A DNA stretch of 54,641 bases from CAMLOF01 sp041913045 (GCA_041913045.1 JAYSGB010000028.1:1-54641); one strand, 5' to 3'. Positions 16,914-24,971 are shown, counted from the first letter of the stretch. Notes: generated from the letters alone by a model not told the origin. Program-made: numbers and translations.

Positions 16914-17008
16914 ATATGGACCCCTCGCAACCGCAAGAGCCTGATCGATTGTGACGCCATGGGTAGATGTCTTATCCAGGCTAATTGCATAGCCTCAGAA
17001 GGCTTGAC

Positions 17009-17341
17009 ATGAAAACACCAACCAACACGAGTTCGGCGCTGTCGGCTCTTTCCGAACCGTGGGAAGCCGCAACGGTCGCGCGCTTCAACGGCCATGAAGT
17101 CATGGTCGCCAAGGCCCGGGGCGCCTACCCCTGGCACAAGCACGAAGACACGGACGATTTCTTCCTTGTCCTCAAAGGCCAGCTCACCATAGAGATGCGC
17201 GACCGCAGCGTGCGCCTCGGCCCTGGCGATCTGTTCGTCGTTCCTCGCGGGGTGGAGCACCGGCCCGTGGCCGAAGACGAGGCGCACTTCCTGCTCATCG
17301 AACCACCAGGAACCGCCGAAGGCGGGACGACGGTGTTGTGA
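17009..17341 (+). CDS. Small cupin-domain protein
   Basis: 110 residues forming a single cupin barrel. Motif 1 is seen as YPWHKHEDTDDFFLVLKG (two His, acidic residues and final Gly) and motif 2 as PGDLFVVPRGVEHRP with its His. Together these would bind one divalent metal. The reaction is unknown; similar stand-alone cupins include sugar- or mercapto-acid-handling enzymes and uncharacterised proteins. The start at 17009 has an AGAAGG ribosome site. An upstream in-frame start at 16985 would add eight atypical residues and lies in the cassette remnant. It overlaps the next gene by four bases. Confidence 0.85.
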   Translation: MKTPTNTSSALSALSEPWEAATVARFNGHEVMVAKARGAYPWHKHEDTDDFFLVLKGQLTIEMRDRSVRLGPGDLFVVPRGVEHRPVAEDEAHFLLIEPPGTAEGGTTVL

Positions 17342-17586
17342 AACCGCAGGGCCACATGTTGCGCATCGTCCTCTCACTCATCGCCTACGCCGTTGCGCTG
17401 GCCGCCGTGGCCGTGATCGCCTTTTTCGCGGTGATCTTCCTGGCGGGCCCGCACGCCGGGCTGCTGCCCGGCTGGCTGGAGGCCGTGGTGCTGGGCCTGG
17501 GGTGGCTGGCGGTTCTGCTTCTGCCGGTGCTGGCCGCGCGTGCTGTCTGGCGGCGCCTCGGCAGGCCGCGTGGCGCAGCCAGATAA
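17338..17586 (+). CDS. Small two-helix membrane protein, unknown
   Basis: 82 residues from a GTG that overlaps the cupin stop codon (GTGA); an ATG at 17356 is an alternative start. Two hydrophobic helices (about 10-36 and 44-66) are separated by a short loop with Pro and Gly, and the tail is basic (WRRLGRPRGAAR), suggesting a cytoplasmic C-terminus. No family is recognised. The overlap with the cupin gene suggests coupled translation, but gives no functional hint. Confidence 0.6.
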   Translation: MKPQGHMLRIVLSLIAYAVALAAVAVIAFFAVIFLAGPHAGLLPGWLEAVVLGLGWLAVLLLPVLAARAVWRRLGRPRGAAR

Positions 17587-17629
17587 TCTGCACGGCGAAC
17601 CACCCCATTCAATCCTCCAGAGCTTGCGG

Positions 17630-18316
17630 ATGTCCGTTCTCATTGCCGTTTGCGTTGTCCTTGCCATCACCGCGTTTGTTCTGTGGCGGCGACAGGTTGC
17701 GCTGCGGCGTGACGCCTACGTCCGCAGCTTCACGTTTCCGCAGGGCCTGTTTGAAAAGCTCCGCCAGAAGCATCCTCAACTGACGCTCAAGGACTGTCAG
17801 CTCGTTGCCCACGGCCTGCGCCAGTTCTTTCTTGCGCACCTGCGGAGCAAGCGCGGGTATGTGTCCATGCCGTCACAGGTGGCCGACGACCTGTGGCATG
17901 AGTTCATCCTTTACACCAGAAGCTATCAGGCGTTTTGCCAGAAGGCTTTCGGCCGGTTCTTTCACCATACGCCTGCGGCAGTTCTGGGCAGCGCGGCCAA
18001 AAGCAATGCCGGGCTGCGCCGTTGCTGGTGGCACGCGTGCAAGGAAGAGAACATCAACCCCGCAGCCCCCACGCGGCTGCCGCTGCTGTTTGCCCTGGAC
18101 GCCAAGCTGCACATTGCAAACGGCTTCCACTACGTGGCCGACTGCAGCGAGATCCGGCGGCAGGGCGCCGATGGCGGCCAGGGTGGCGTTGTGCACTGCG
18201 GTGGCGACTTTGCCGGTTCGGGCGACGGCGGCAGCGCAGACTCTGGTGACGCCAGTGGGAGCGGCTGCAGCGGCGGCGACGGGTGCGGCGGCGGTGGCTG
18301 CGGCGGAGGTGATTGA
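17630..18316 (+). CDS. Membrane-anchored glycine-rich domain protein with Cys/Gly tail
   Basis: 228 residues. One N-terminal transmembrane helix (MSVLIAVCVVLAITAFVLW) is followed by a ~130-residue soluble domain typical of 'glycine-rich domain-containing' proteins. This domain contains VADDLWHEFILYTRSYQAFC, a conserved-looking His/Trp block, and FHHTP. The last ~50 residues are almost only Gly, Ser, Asp and Ala with spaced cysteines, ending CGGGGCGGGD. The tail could bind metal, but this is inference. It stands alone between a small membrane protein and a convergent chemoreceptor. The function of the family is not established. Confidence 0.75.
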   Translation: MSVLIAVCVVLAITAFVLWRRQVALRRDAYVRSFTFPQGLFEKLRQKHPQLTLKDCQLVAHGLRQFFLAHLRSKRGYVSMPSQVADDLWHEFILYTRSYQAFCQKAFGRFFHHTPAAVLGSAAKSNAGLRRCWWHACKEENINPAAPTRLPLLFALDAKLHIANGFHYVADCSEIRRQGADGGQGGVVHCGGDFAGSGDGGSADSGDASGSGCSGGDGCGGGGCGGGD

Positions 18317-18336
18317 ACGCAACGCCGCATGAGACC

Positions 18337-18359
18337 GGCCCGCGCGGAAACGGCGGGCC
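18337..18359. terminator. Hairpin between convergent genes
   Basis: Perfect 7-bp arms GGCCCGC and GCGGGCC around a 9-base loop, between the 3' ends of the glycine-rich protein gene (+) and the chemoreceptor gene (-). It could serve as a bidirectional terminator; the T-tract on the plus side is weak (TGTCGATTT). Confidence 0.55.
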
Positions 18360-18376
18360 TGTCGATTTGAGGGGCG

Positions 18377-20068
18377 TTACGCTGGTGTTGCGGTGAGGTG
18401 AGGCAGCGCTTTCGTCACAGGTCGTGGCTTGACGCTTGAAACTGGGTACGTCTTGACTTCCTGATGAAGGAGGGGGGCGCTTTCGGACGGCACATGTTCC
18501 GTGTCGTTGAGCTTGAAGACCGCCACGGCCTGCACCAGATGCCGCGCTTGCTGGTTCAGGCTCTCGGCGGCGGCGGCCGATTCTTCCACAAGGGCCGCGT
18601 TCTGTTGTGTCACCTGGTCCAACTGCATCACCGCGTTGTTGATCTGGTCGATACCCGAAGTCTGCTCCTGGTTCGCCGCGTTGATCTCGGCAATGAGCTC
18701 GGTCACGCGCTTTACCTGTGTAACCACGTCTTGCATGGTGCTGCCAGCCTCGTTGACGAGCTGGCCGCCAGCTTCAACCTTTTGCACGCTGTCGCCAATC
18801 AGGGTCTTGATTTCTTTGGCCGCCTCGGCGCTGCGTTGGGCCAGGCTGCGCACCTCACCCGCCACCACCGCGAAGCCCCGGCCTTGCTCACCCGCACGTG
18901 CGGCCTCCACGGCGGCGTTGAGTGCCAGGATGTTGGTCTGGAAGGCGATGCCGTCAATGACGGAGATGATGTCAACGATCTTCTTGGACGAGCCGTTGAT
19001 CTGCTCCATCATGTAAACGACCTGTCCTACGACCTCTCCGCCCTTGGCGGCCACACTGTTGGCCGATTGCGCCAGCTGCGCCACCTGCCGAGCGGTGTCG
19101 GAGGTGGTGCGCACGGTGCTGGACAACTCTTCCATGGACGCCGCCGTTTCTTCCAGGTTGCTGGCCTGTTCTTCGGTCCGGTAAGACAGGTCTGCATTGC
19201 CAGTTGCAATCTGGTTTGCGCCTGTAGCAATGCTGTCGCTGCTGCTGCGAACGGTGCCCACGACCCTGCGCAGCGACTCCTGCATCTGGCTCATGGCGTA
19301 AACCACGCTGCCCGCCCGTGCCTGGGCCGTGTCCACGCGGGACGTCAGATCGCCATGGGCGATGGCGTTGGCCAGATGGGCAACTTCGGCGGGCTCGCCA
19401 CCCAGTTGACGCGTCAGGCGGCGGGTGAGGAACACACCAATGGCAATGCCCGCCAGCAGGCCGCCAACCGTGAGTGCAATCAGTTGAAGGCGGATGTCGG
19501 CGTAGATGACATCGGTTTCTTCGCTCAAGTGCCGTGCGTTGCTGTTCTTGCGTTCAACCAGCTGCGTCACGAGCGCGTCGGCCTTGTCTGCCATGGGGCG
19601 TACCGTCTTGAGCAGGTGGTCTGCCGAGGCACGGCTGTCCATCAGGTCTTCGGTTCGTACCTTGGCGGCCGTTTCTCTCAGCCCAGCCTCGTAGGCCTCA
19701 ATGGCCTTTGCCGTTTCCGCCACAAGTTCTTTGCCTTGGGGGGTAATGAACGTCTTTTCGGTTTGTGCCAGCTCGGCATCTATCTTCTGCAGGCGTTGCT
19801 CCATTCGCTTGAGGTGCTCTTCGCGTTCAGCGGGGTCTGACGCCAAGATCGCGCTGCTGATGGAGCGTGTTGCGGCAAGAAGCTGTACGTTGGCCTCGGC
19901 AGCATGGTGCAAGCCTGTGAGCTCACGTTCGTACATCAAGTGGCCCAGGTCTTTGATGTGCGCTGCTTTCAAAATGCCGTCCAGCCCGATGACACCGCCA
20001 ATGGCCGCGACGACCAAAAAGCCGCCAATCAACTGGGTGCCCACTTTCGTCCGTTTGAACCACTCCAT
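18377..20068 (-). CDS. Methyl-accepting chemotaxis protein
   Basis: 563-residue inner-membrane chemoreceptor. Residues ~11-31 form TM1. A ~150-residue periplasmic helical sensor of the four-helix-bundle type follows, then TM2 (LQLIALTVGGLLAGIAIGVF), a HAMP segment (RRLTRQLGGEPAEVAHLANAIA) and a long cytoplasmic coiled coil. The highly conserved hairpin tip reads IAFQTNILALNAAVEAARAG. No CheR/CheB-tethering pentapeptide is seen at the C-terminus. The start at 20068 is chosen over 20098 because AGGAGG sits six bases before it. No other chemotaxis gene is close, so it is an orphan receptor and its ligand is unknown. Confidence 0.95.
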   Translation of the reverse strand: MEWFKRTKVGTQLIGGFLVVAAIGGVIGLDGILKAAHIKDLGHLMYERELTGLHHAAEANVQLLAATRSISSAILASDPAEREEHLKRMEQRLQKIDAELAQTEKTFITPQGKELVAETAKAIEAYEAGLRETAAKVRTEDLMDSRASADHLLKTVRPMADKADALVTQLVERKNSNARHLSEETDVIYADIRLQLIALTVGGLLAGIAIGVFLTRRLTRQLGGEPAEVAHLANAIAHGDLTSRVDTAQARAGSVVYAMSQMQESLRRVVGTVRSSSDSIATGANQIATGNADLSYRTEEQASNLEETAASMEELSSTVRTTSDTARQVAQLAQSANSVAAKGGEVVGQVVYMMEQINGSSKKIVDIISVIDGIAFQTNILALNAAVEAARAGEQGRGFAVVAGEVRSLAQRSAEAAKEIKTLIGDSVQKVEAGGQLVNEAGSTMQDVVTQVKRVTELIAEINAANQEQTSGIDQINNAVMQLDQVTQQNAALVEESAAAAESLNQQARHLVQAVAVFKLNDTEHVPSESAPLLHQEVKTYPVSSVKPRPVTKALPHLTATPA

Positions 20069-20665
20069 GTCATTCCTCCTTTGGCAGTCCTTGCTCATGC
20101 TTGAAGAGATGTGCCGGCGTATTTCCTTGCACCAACCGCTCCGTGTTCACGGAACGGGTATTGGCCGGGTGGGGAGTTGCCTCCATCCGGTGTCGTTATT
20201 GGTCAGGGAAGATATGGCGGGCGCATCAAGGGCGCCCTTGAGGGCTGCGGGCGCTACACGTTTTCATCCAACGGTTGGAATTTGTGCGGCCTGTTCTTTG
20301 AAGTTTTGTTCGCATGACTGCCCTCCTCTTTTCTTTTTTAACATTTTTCAAGCAAGTGTCACGAATAAGCAATATGCAATTATGGTTTTTTGCATGGAGA
20401 CTGGCATGCCAGAGACCACCAGCAAATGTGGCCCCACCCGCATGGTGATGTGTGGGGTGTACTGGTGCACAGAACACGTTGTTTTGATGTGATTTTTGGG
20501 CTGGGTTCGGCTGGCTCGTACCTCTGAAACCACAGAATTCAAGGCGCGCCAAGCCGTCTTGGTCACCACAATGGGTATCGCCTGAATCTGCTCAGGCAGT
20601 TGGAAGAGGCACCGCTATCGCTGGCCCTTCCGTCAAGAACCAATATCCATCGTTTGGGAATCAAC
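20069..20665. other. 597-bp intergenic region, no gene seen
   Basis: Separates the divergent chemoreceptor (-) and lipoprotein (+) genes. It is clearly more AT-rich than its surroundings, especially 20320-20400 and 20460-20500. Short open frames on both strands lack ribosome sites and recognisable products. A small hairpin TCCGTG-TT-CACGGA lies near 20140. It presumably holds both promoters, but I could not identify convincing -35/-10 pairs. Confidence 0.5.
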
Positions 20666-21166
20666 ATGTACGCATCTCTGCGAATTGCCCTCCTGGCCAG
20701 CGCTGCAGCATTGGCCGCTTGTGCATCTGCGCCGTCTGGCACCGCTTCTTCAGCCGCAGTTGCTGCCGCGCCATCCACACAAACCTGTGCGCCCATCAAC
20801 GAGCAACAGGTCGCCTCGCTGTTTGACCGCTGGAATGCGTCTCTTGCAACAGGCAACCCGCACAAAGTGGTCGAAAACTACGCGCCCACGTCGCTCCTGC
20901 TGCCCACGGTTTCCAACAAGCCACGTTATTCCGCCGCAGAGAAGGAGGACTACTTCGAACACTTCCTGCACGACAGTCCGAGCGGCAAGGTCGAACAACG
21001 CTTCGTTTCCATCGGCTGCAACACGGCTGTTGACGCGGGCCTCTATAGCTTCACCTTTGCGAAGACAGGCGCGGTCGTCAAGGCGCGGTACAGCTACACC
21101 TACGCCTTCATTGACGGGAAATGGCTGATCACCAGCCACCATTCCTCGGCCATGCCCGAGAAGTGA
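20666..21166 (+). CDS. Lipoprotein with SnoaL/CaMKII-association-like fold
   Basis: 166 residues. A lipoprotein signal peptide ends in the lipobox LAAC with Cys19, and an Ala/Ser/Thr-rich linker follows. The ~120-residue C-terminal domain resembles the NTF2-like SgcJ/EcaC or CaMKII-association group: INEQQVASLFDRWNASLATGNPHKVVENY at the start, and a terminal IDGKWLITSHHSS strand typical of these cone-shaped folds. It probably sits on the periplasmic face of a membrane. The ligand or reaction is unknown. It is convergent with the DoxX gene of the bufferin operon, separated by 26 bases. Confidence 0.75.
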   Translation: MYASLRIALLASAAALAACASAPSGTASSAAVAAAPSTQTCAPINEQQVASLFDRWNASLATGNPHKVVENYAPTSLLLPTVSNKPRYSAAEKEDYFEHFLHDSPSGKVEQRFVSIGCNTAVDAGLYSFTFAKTGAVVKARYSYTYAFIDGKWLITSHHSSAMPEK

Positions 21167-21192
21167 TGCTTCTTGCGGGGGCGCGTGTGCCG

Positions 21193-21648
21193 TCAACACC
21201 GCCCCCGGCAAAGCCAGTGGTCCACTGACCACTTTCCCGCCCCCCGGCCCGCGAGGTACAGCAACGGCGCGGCCCAGCTCAGGTGGGTGGGCCAGGCACT
21301 GGGGTACACAAAGATCTGTATCACCGCCGTCATGCCCAGCAGGGCCAGCGCGGCATAGCGTGTGCCCAGGCCCAGCACCAGCATCACGGGGAAGAGATGT
21401 TCGGCATAGGTGGCCAGGTGCGCGGCCCACACGGGCGGTATCAGCGGCAGCGCGTAGTCCTGCTCGAACAGCAGCAGTGCGGTGTCGCTCACGTTCAGCC
21501 AGCCGTCCGTCTTGGTGCGGCCCGACAGCCAGAATATCCCCGCCAGCCCCAACCGGCTCACGGCGGCGATGAGGTCGTGGCTGAGCCACGCCTCCAGCTT
21601 GCGCGGCACGGCTTTGGACAGGGTGTGGGTGAAGGTCAGGGCGTTCAT
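21193..21648 (-). CDS. DoxX-family membrane protein of the bufferin operon
   Basis: 151 residues with four predicted transmembrane helices, typical of DoxX/DoxD-like proteins. The first is AAVSRLGLAGIFWLSGRTK, and the central one is YAEHLFPVMLVLGLGTRYAALALLGMTAVI. It is the last gene of the minus-strand operon bufA-bufB-bufC-doxX, starting 14 bases after bufC. DoxX proteins are the usual fourth member of the homologous gig operon of Caulobacter. A role in membrane redox or support of the periplasmic metallophore is inferred from this association; no catalytic residues can be named. Confidence 0.85.
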   Translation of the reverse strand: MNALTFTHTLSKAVPRKLEAWLSHDLIAAVSRLGLAGIFWLSGRTKTDGWLNVSDTALLLFEQDYALPLIPPVWAAHLATYAEHLFPVMLVLGLGTRYAALALLGMTAVIQIFVYPSAWPTHLSWAAPLLYLAGRGAGKWSVDHWLCRGRC

Positions 21649-21662
21649 GGTGTTTCTCCTGA

Positions 21663-22436
21663 TCAAAGGGGGGCATGGTCGCGGAAGGCACCCACCGCCA
21701 GCAGCGCGTGCAGCAGGGCGGTCAAGTCCAGCGCGGGGTCGGTGTTCAAGGCGGCGTCCGCCGCTTCGGGCAGGGGCAAGCCTTGGGCGCAGGCATCCAG
21801 CAGCGTGGCACCGCCTGCGTCCAGCGGCTGCCACTGCACAGCCCCGTTGGCATGGCGGGTCAGCAGCAGGCCGTCGCCTTGCCAGGCGGGCGGGTTGGGG
21901 TCGTTCCAGTGTTCACGGGCCGCACGCCACAGGGCACCTGCGGGCAGGTCGGGGAACCAGGCCCAACGGGCGCTGGGGTGGGGTTTCAGCACCAGGGTTT
22001 GCAGCTCGCTGGCGGTGAGAGCTGCCAAGCCCCCGGGCTGCAAACGCGGGGCTTCGGCGGCGGCATGGGCTTCACGCCACAGGCGGTCCAGCCGGGCCAC
22101 ACTGCCCAGGTAGGGCAGGTCAGCGTCGGGTGGAAAGCTGGCCAGAAAGTCTTCAAACCCGTCGCCGTAGAACAGCATGCGCCGGTCGGCGGGCGGGTGG
22201 GCGGTCACGTACTCGGCTGCGGCGGCGCGCAGCCAGTCTTCACCCACCAGTGTGGCCACGGCGGGGTAGTTGGCCAATAGTGTGTCCACGCAGCCTTTGA
22301 TGACGGTGTTGCGGTAGATGGCCCAGCCGGGCTGGCCTTGCCAGTCGGCTTGCAAGGCGGGGGCGTCAGCATGCACAGGGGCCCACAGCCCGGCCCAGAA
22401 TGCGTGCTGGAAAGCGTCCAGGGCAGACGTGCTCAT
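21663..22436 (-). CDS. bufC: BufC/HvfC-type partner protein (DUF2063) for the MNIO enzyme
   Basis: 257 residues. The N-terminal DUF2063 domain is recognisable by LDAFQHAFWAGL, the GWAIYRNTV motif and YPAVATLVGEDWLRAAAAEY; the C-terminal part is a second helical domain. In characterised bufferin and HvfABC systems this partner binds the precursor peptide and forms a complex with the MNIO oxygenase BufB, presenting the peptide for modification. Its ATG overlaps the bufB stop codon (ATGA), so the two proteins are made together. The start at 22436 excludes an upstream 16-residue extension that lies inside bufB. Confidence 0.9.
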   Translation of the reverse strand: MSTSALDAFQHAFWAGLWAPVHADAPALQADWQGQPGWAIYRNTVIKGCVDTLLANYPAVATLVGEDWLRAAAAEYVTAHPPADRRMLFYGDGFEDFLASFPPDADLPYLGSVARLDRLWREAHAAAEAPRLQPGGLAALTASELQTLVLKPHPSARWAWFPDLPAGALWRAAREHWNDPNPPAWQGDGLLLTRHANGAVQWQPLDAGGATLLDACAQGLPLPEAADAALNTDPALDLTALLHALLAVGAFRDHAPL

Positions 22437-23290
22437 GGCAGCGCCTCGGTTTCTTGGCAAGTTACGCCCAGGGCATTCAGGCAACGCTGTGCGCGTGCCC
22501 GCTCGCCCATCAACTCGGTAAAGGCGGGTACCTCGGCGTCACGCTCAATCAGCGTGGGCCTGGGGCCAATGCGTTGCACCAGCCGTTCGTACAGTTGCCA
22601 CACGCATTCACACACCGGCGCGTCGTGCGAATCCACCAGCAGGTTGTCGCCCAGTTGCGGGTCGGCATGGTGCCCGGCCAAGTGGATTTCCATCACCGCA
22701 TTGCCGTCCAGCGCACACAGGGCTTCCCAGGCGTCAAAGCCCAGGTTGTGGGCAGACACGTAAACGTTGTTCACGTCCAGCAACAGACCGCAGCCGGTGC
22801 GTCGCGCCAGGGTGTTCAAGAAGTCGGCTTCTCCCCAGTCGTGCCCGGGCAGCACCAGGTAGTGCGAAGGGTTCTCTATGGCCACGCGCCGTTGCAGTCT
22901 CTCCTGCAACAGGTCGATGCGCCGCGCAATGCGCGCCAGTGCCTCGTTCGTGCGCGGGAAGGGCAGCAGGTCGGGCGCGTAACGCCCGCCCAGCACCGAC
23001 CACGCCAGGTGTTCCGACACCAGCGTGGGCTGCAGCCGCTCGCACAGCGCGGCCAGCCGCTCCAGGTGCGCCGGGTCGGGTTCGTCCGGCCCCGCCAGGG
23101 ACATTGACACGCCATGCAGCGACAGCGGGTGCCGTGCCCGCACGGCCTCCAGCCAGGCCAGGCGCGGGCCGCCTTCGACCATGTGGTTTTCGGGGTGCAC
23201 CTCGAACCACAGGCCGCTGGCGCCACTGGCGCAGGCCTCGTCATAGTGCTGGGGTTTCAGGCCCAGGCCTGCGCCCAAAGTCGTGTTCAT
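22433..23290 (-). CDS. bufB: BufB/HvfB MNIO (DUF692) peptide-modifying oxygenase
   Basis: 285-residue multinuclear non-haem iron oxidative enzyme, TIM-barrel type. The metal-ligand-rich segments of the family are present in order: EVHPENHM, LHGVSMSL, SEHLAW, AIENPSHY, LLLDVNNVYVSAHN, EIHLAGHH, DSHDAPV and LIERDAEV. In Caulobacter, such enzymes convert bufferin cysteines to 5-thiooxazoles. The substrate here should be the product of the adjacent bufA. Start: ATG at 23290, 21 bases after bufA; an in-frame TTG at 23308 is possible. No strong Shine-Dalgarno is seen. Confidence 0.93.
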   Translation of the reverse strand: MNTTLGAGLGLKPQHYDEACASGASGLWFEVHPENHMVEGGPRLAWLEAVRARHPLSLHGVSMSLAGPDEPDPAHLERLAALCERLQPTLVSEHLAWSVLGGRYAPDLLPFPRTNEALARIARRIDLLQERLQRRVAIENPSHYLVLPGHDWGEADFLNTLARRTGCGLLLDVNNVYVSAHNLGFDAWEALCALDGNAVMEIHLAGHHADPQLGDNLLVDSHDAPVCECVWQLYERLVQRIGPRPTLIERDAEVPAFTELMGERARAQRCLNALGVTCQETEALP

Positions 23291-23311
23291 GGCGTTCGCC
23301 GCAGCCAACGG

Positions 23312-23599
23312 TCAGGACTTGATGGGCATCAGCGAACCCATGCCCATCGGCGTCTTGATGGAAGCGCAAGTGCCTGCGGGCACATACTTCCAGGCGTTGC
23401 CTTGGTAGTCCATCTTCGAGGTGCCCGCGCAGGTGGTGCCGGGGCCTGCGGCGCAATCGTTCTTGCCCGCCATCGACACGCCATAGCAGCGTTCCATGGC
23501 GGGTTTGGCGTCGGTGGCGGGCTTGTCTTGCGCCAGCGCGGCGGTGGCAGACAGGGCGGTGATGGCGGCCAGTGTCAGGCCCAGGGTGCGGTTGTTCAT
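23312..23599 (-). CDS. bufA: BufA1-family bufferin precursor (periplasmic metallophore)
   Basis: 95-residue DUF2282 protein. A cleavable Sec signal peptide (residues 1-23, ending ALAQ) is followed by a mature part of about 70 residues with four cysteines: Cys38, Cys49, Cys57 and Cys78. The core CYGVSMAGKNDCAAGPGTTC and DYQGNAWKYVPAGTC are the hallmark of BufA1-type bufferins. Family members are ribosomally made, modified at central cysteines by BufB/BufC, exported, and bind copper in the periplasm. It is the first gene of the operon and lies ~75 bases downstream of an exact ECF-type promoter, so it should be the most highly expressed. Confidence 0.93.
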   Translation of the reverse strand: MNNRTLGLTLAAITALSATAALAQDKPATDAKPAMERCYGVSMAGKNDCAAGPGTTCAGTSKMDYQGNAWKYVPAGTCASIKTPMGMGSLMPIKS

Positions 23600-23676
23600 A
23601 GTGCGTACTCCATTGGTTGAGGGGGGTGAAAATCGCTCCGTTGCCGTGGTGTGCACAGCGACGGAGTGACTGCTAG

Positions 23677-23702
23677 TTCGGTGCCCAACGGAGCCTGGTT
23701 AC
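23677..23702 (-). promoter_or_regulatory. ECF sigma promoter for the buf operon (GTAACC-N16-CGAA)
   Basis: On the minus strand, GTAACC (23702-23697) and CGAA (23680-23677) are separated by exactly 16 bases. This matches the promoter described for the SigF/NrsF system of Caulobacter, whose targets include the gig/bufferin operon. It directs transcription into bufA at 23599, leaving a leader of about 70 bases. Confidence 0.85.
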
Positions 23703-23750
23703 AGCCATGGCTCAAAAAAACGAACAAAATTTTTTCGAGTGGCTGTAACC
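23697..23750. repeat. 11-bp perfect inverted repeat carrying both ECF -35 elements
   Basis: GGTTACAGCCA (23697-23707) and TGGCTGTAACC (23740-23750) are exact reverse complements, 32 bases apart. Each arm contains one outward-facing -35 element (GTAACC). The intervening stretch is strongly A/T-rich. The symmetry extends beyond the -35 hexamers, so TGGCTGTAACC may be the fuller recognition element of this sigma factor. Confidence 0.9.
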
Positions 23751-23770
23751 TTTGCAGACCATGGAACGAA
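23745..23770 (+). promoter_or_regulatory. ECF sigma autoregulatory promoter (GTAACC-N16-CGAA)
   Basis: GTAACC (23745-23750) and CGAA (23767-23770), spaced by exactly 16 bases, identical in layout to the divergent buf promoter. The -10 element lies downstream of the ATG at 23761, so a transcript from here would start near 23776-23778 and cannot use that ATG. This supports the GTG at 23779 as start. Confidence 0.78.
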
Positions 23771-23778
23771 TACAGGCT

Positions 23779-24324
23779 GTGACTTCGACCGAGCGCGATC
23801 TGCACGGCCTGTTCGTGCAGGGCCTGGAGGGCAATGCCCGGGCCTACCACCTGTTCCTGCAACGGCTTGCGCCGCTGCTGCGCGGCTATTTCCGCCGCAG
23901 GCTCACCGGCCTGCCTGACGAGGTGGAGGACCTGGTTCAGGAAACGCTGATGGCTCTGCACGCGCAGCGGCACACCTACCGCACCACCGAGCCGTTGACG
24001 GCCTGGGTGCACGCGGTGGCGCGCTACAAGCTGGTCGATCTGTGGCGCCGCCGTGCGCGGCACGAGGCGCTCAACGATCCGCTGGACGACGATCTGGCGG
24101 TGTTTGCTTCGGCCGACAGCGATGCCCACGAAACGCGGCGCGATTTGTCGCAACTGCTCGACGGCCTGCCTGACCACCAGCGCCTGCCCATCCTGCGCAC
24201 CAAGATCGATGGTCTCTCGGTACGCGAGGCCGCACAGGTCACGGGCATGTCGGAGTCGGCCATCAAAGTGGGCGTGCACCGGGGCTTGAAGGCCCTGGCC
24301 CGCGCCTGGAAAGGACAGACATGA
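23779..24324 (+). CDS. ECF RNA polymerase sigma factor controlling the bufferin operon
   Basis: 181-residue ECF sigma factor. Region 2 contains the PLLRGYFRRRLTGLPDEVEDLVQETLMALH block, and region 4 the helix-turn-helix LSVREAAQVTGMSESAIKVGVHRGLKAL. It is followed with ATGA overlap by its NrsF anti-sigma, the SigF-NrsF arrangement of Caulobacter. Start choice: the GTG at 23779 gives VTSTERDLHGLF, typical of the family as I recall it. It lies 1-3 bases after the start site predicted from an exact GTAACC-N16-CGAA promoter. The ATG at 23761 would add six residues and overlaps that promoter. Predicted targets are the divergent buf operon and itself. Confidence 0.88.
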   Translation: MTSTERDLHGLFVQGLEGNARAYHLFLQRLAPLLRGYFRRRLTGLPDEVEDLVQETLMALHAQRHTYRTTEPLTAWVHAVARYKLVDLWRRRARHEALNDPLDDDLAVFASADSDAHETRRDLSQLLDGLPDHQRLPILRTKIDGLSVREAAQVTGMSESAIKVGVHRGLKALARAWKGQT

Positions 24325-24962
24325 AGACGGAAGAATTGCTGGGCCTGCTGGCGGCCGATGCCACCCCCGTGCCCCGGCACGCCGCTGAAAAACGCCTGGG
24401 GCTGGCCTTGCTGGCGGGCCTGGGGCTGGCTGCCATGTGGGTGATGGAATCGCTGGGCGTGCGCGCGGATCTGGCGCAAGTGGCTGCCACCGGCATGTTC
24501 TGGGGCAAGGTGGGCATGCCCGCGCTCACCGGGCTGGTGGGTGCCGTGGTGGTGTGGCGCCTGGCCCACCCCGGCCTGCGTGCCGGGTGGCCGGGGTGGC
24601 TGGCCCTGCTGCCAGTGTTGCTGCTGTGGTTGCTGGCCGGGTGGGACATGTCGCAAGCCACCGTTGCCGAACGCCAGCAGATGGTGTTTGGCGACACCTG
24701 GCGCGTGTGCAGTTTCAACATTGTCGTTACCGCGCTGCCCGTGGGCGTGATGCTGTTCTGGGCCCTGCGCGGGCTGGCGCCCACCCGCCCGGTGTTGACT
24801 GGCGCGGCGGCGGGCTGGCTGGCCGGTGCCGTGGCTGCGATGGTCTATTCCCTGCACTGCCCCGAGATGGAGGCCCCCTTCCTGGCCGTGTGGTACGTGC
24901 TGGGCATGGCCGTGTCGGCTGGGCTGGGCGCGCTGGCTGGCGCGCACCTGCTGCGCTGGTAA
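24321..24962 (+). CDS. nrsF: NrsF-family (DUF1109) membrane anti-sigma factor
   Basis: 213 residues with six predicted transmembrane helices after a ~20-residue polar N-terminus (MKTEELLGLLAADATPVPRH) that would contact the sigma factor. Two cysteines, Cys130 (DTWRVCSF) and Cys180 (YSLHCPEMEAPF), match the pair reported to be needed for metal response in the Caulobacter homologue. It should hold the sigma factor at the membrane until a metal such as Cu, Cd or chromate is sensed. Its start overlaps the sigma stop by four bases. Confidence 0.93.
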   Translation: MKTEELLGLLAADATPVPRHAAEKRLGLALLAGLGLAAMWVMESLGVRADLAQVAATGMFWGKVGMPALTGLVGAVVVWRLAHPGLRAGWPGWLALLPVLLLWLLAGWDMSQATVAERQQMVFGDTWRVCSFNIVVTALPVGVMLFWALRGLAPTRPVLTGAAAGWLAGAVAAMVYSLHCPEMEAPFLAVWYVLGMAVSAGLGALAGAHLLRW

Positions 24963-24971
24963 GGGGCAGTC

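Noticed and set aside
21173..21216. Large hairpin TTGCGGGGGCG / CGCCCCCGGCAA as terminator of the lipoprotein gene
   Set aside because: Pairing is good but the 3' arm lies in the DoxX coding region, the loop is long and no T-tract follows; may be chance.
23761..23778. ATG at 23761 as start of the ECF sigma gene
   Set aside because: The exact ECF promoter places the -10 element at 23767-23770, downstream of this ATG; GTG at 23779 fits both the promoter and the typical N-terminus.
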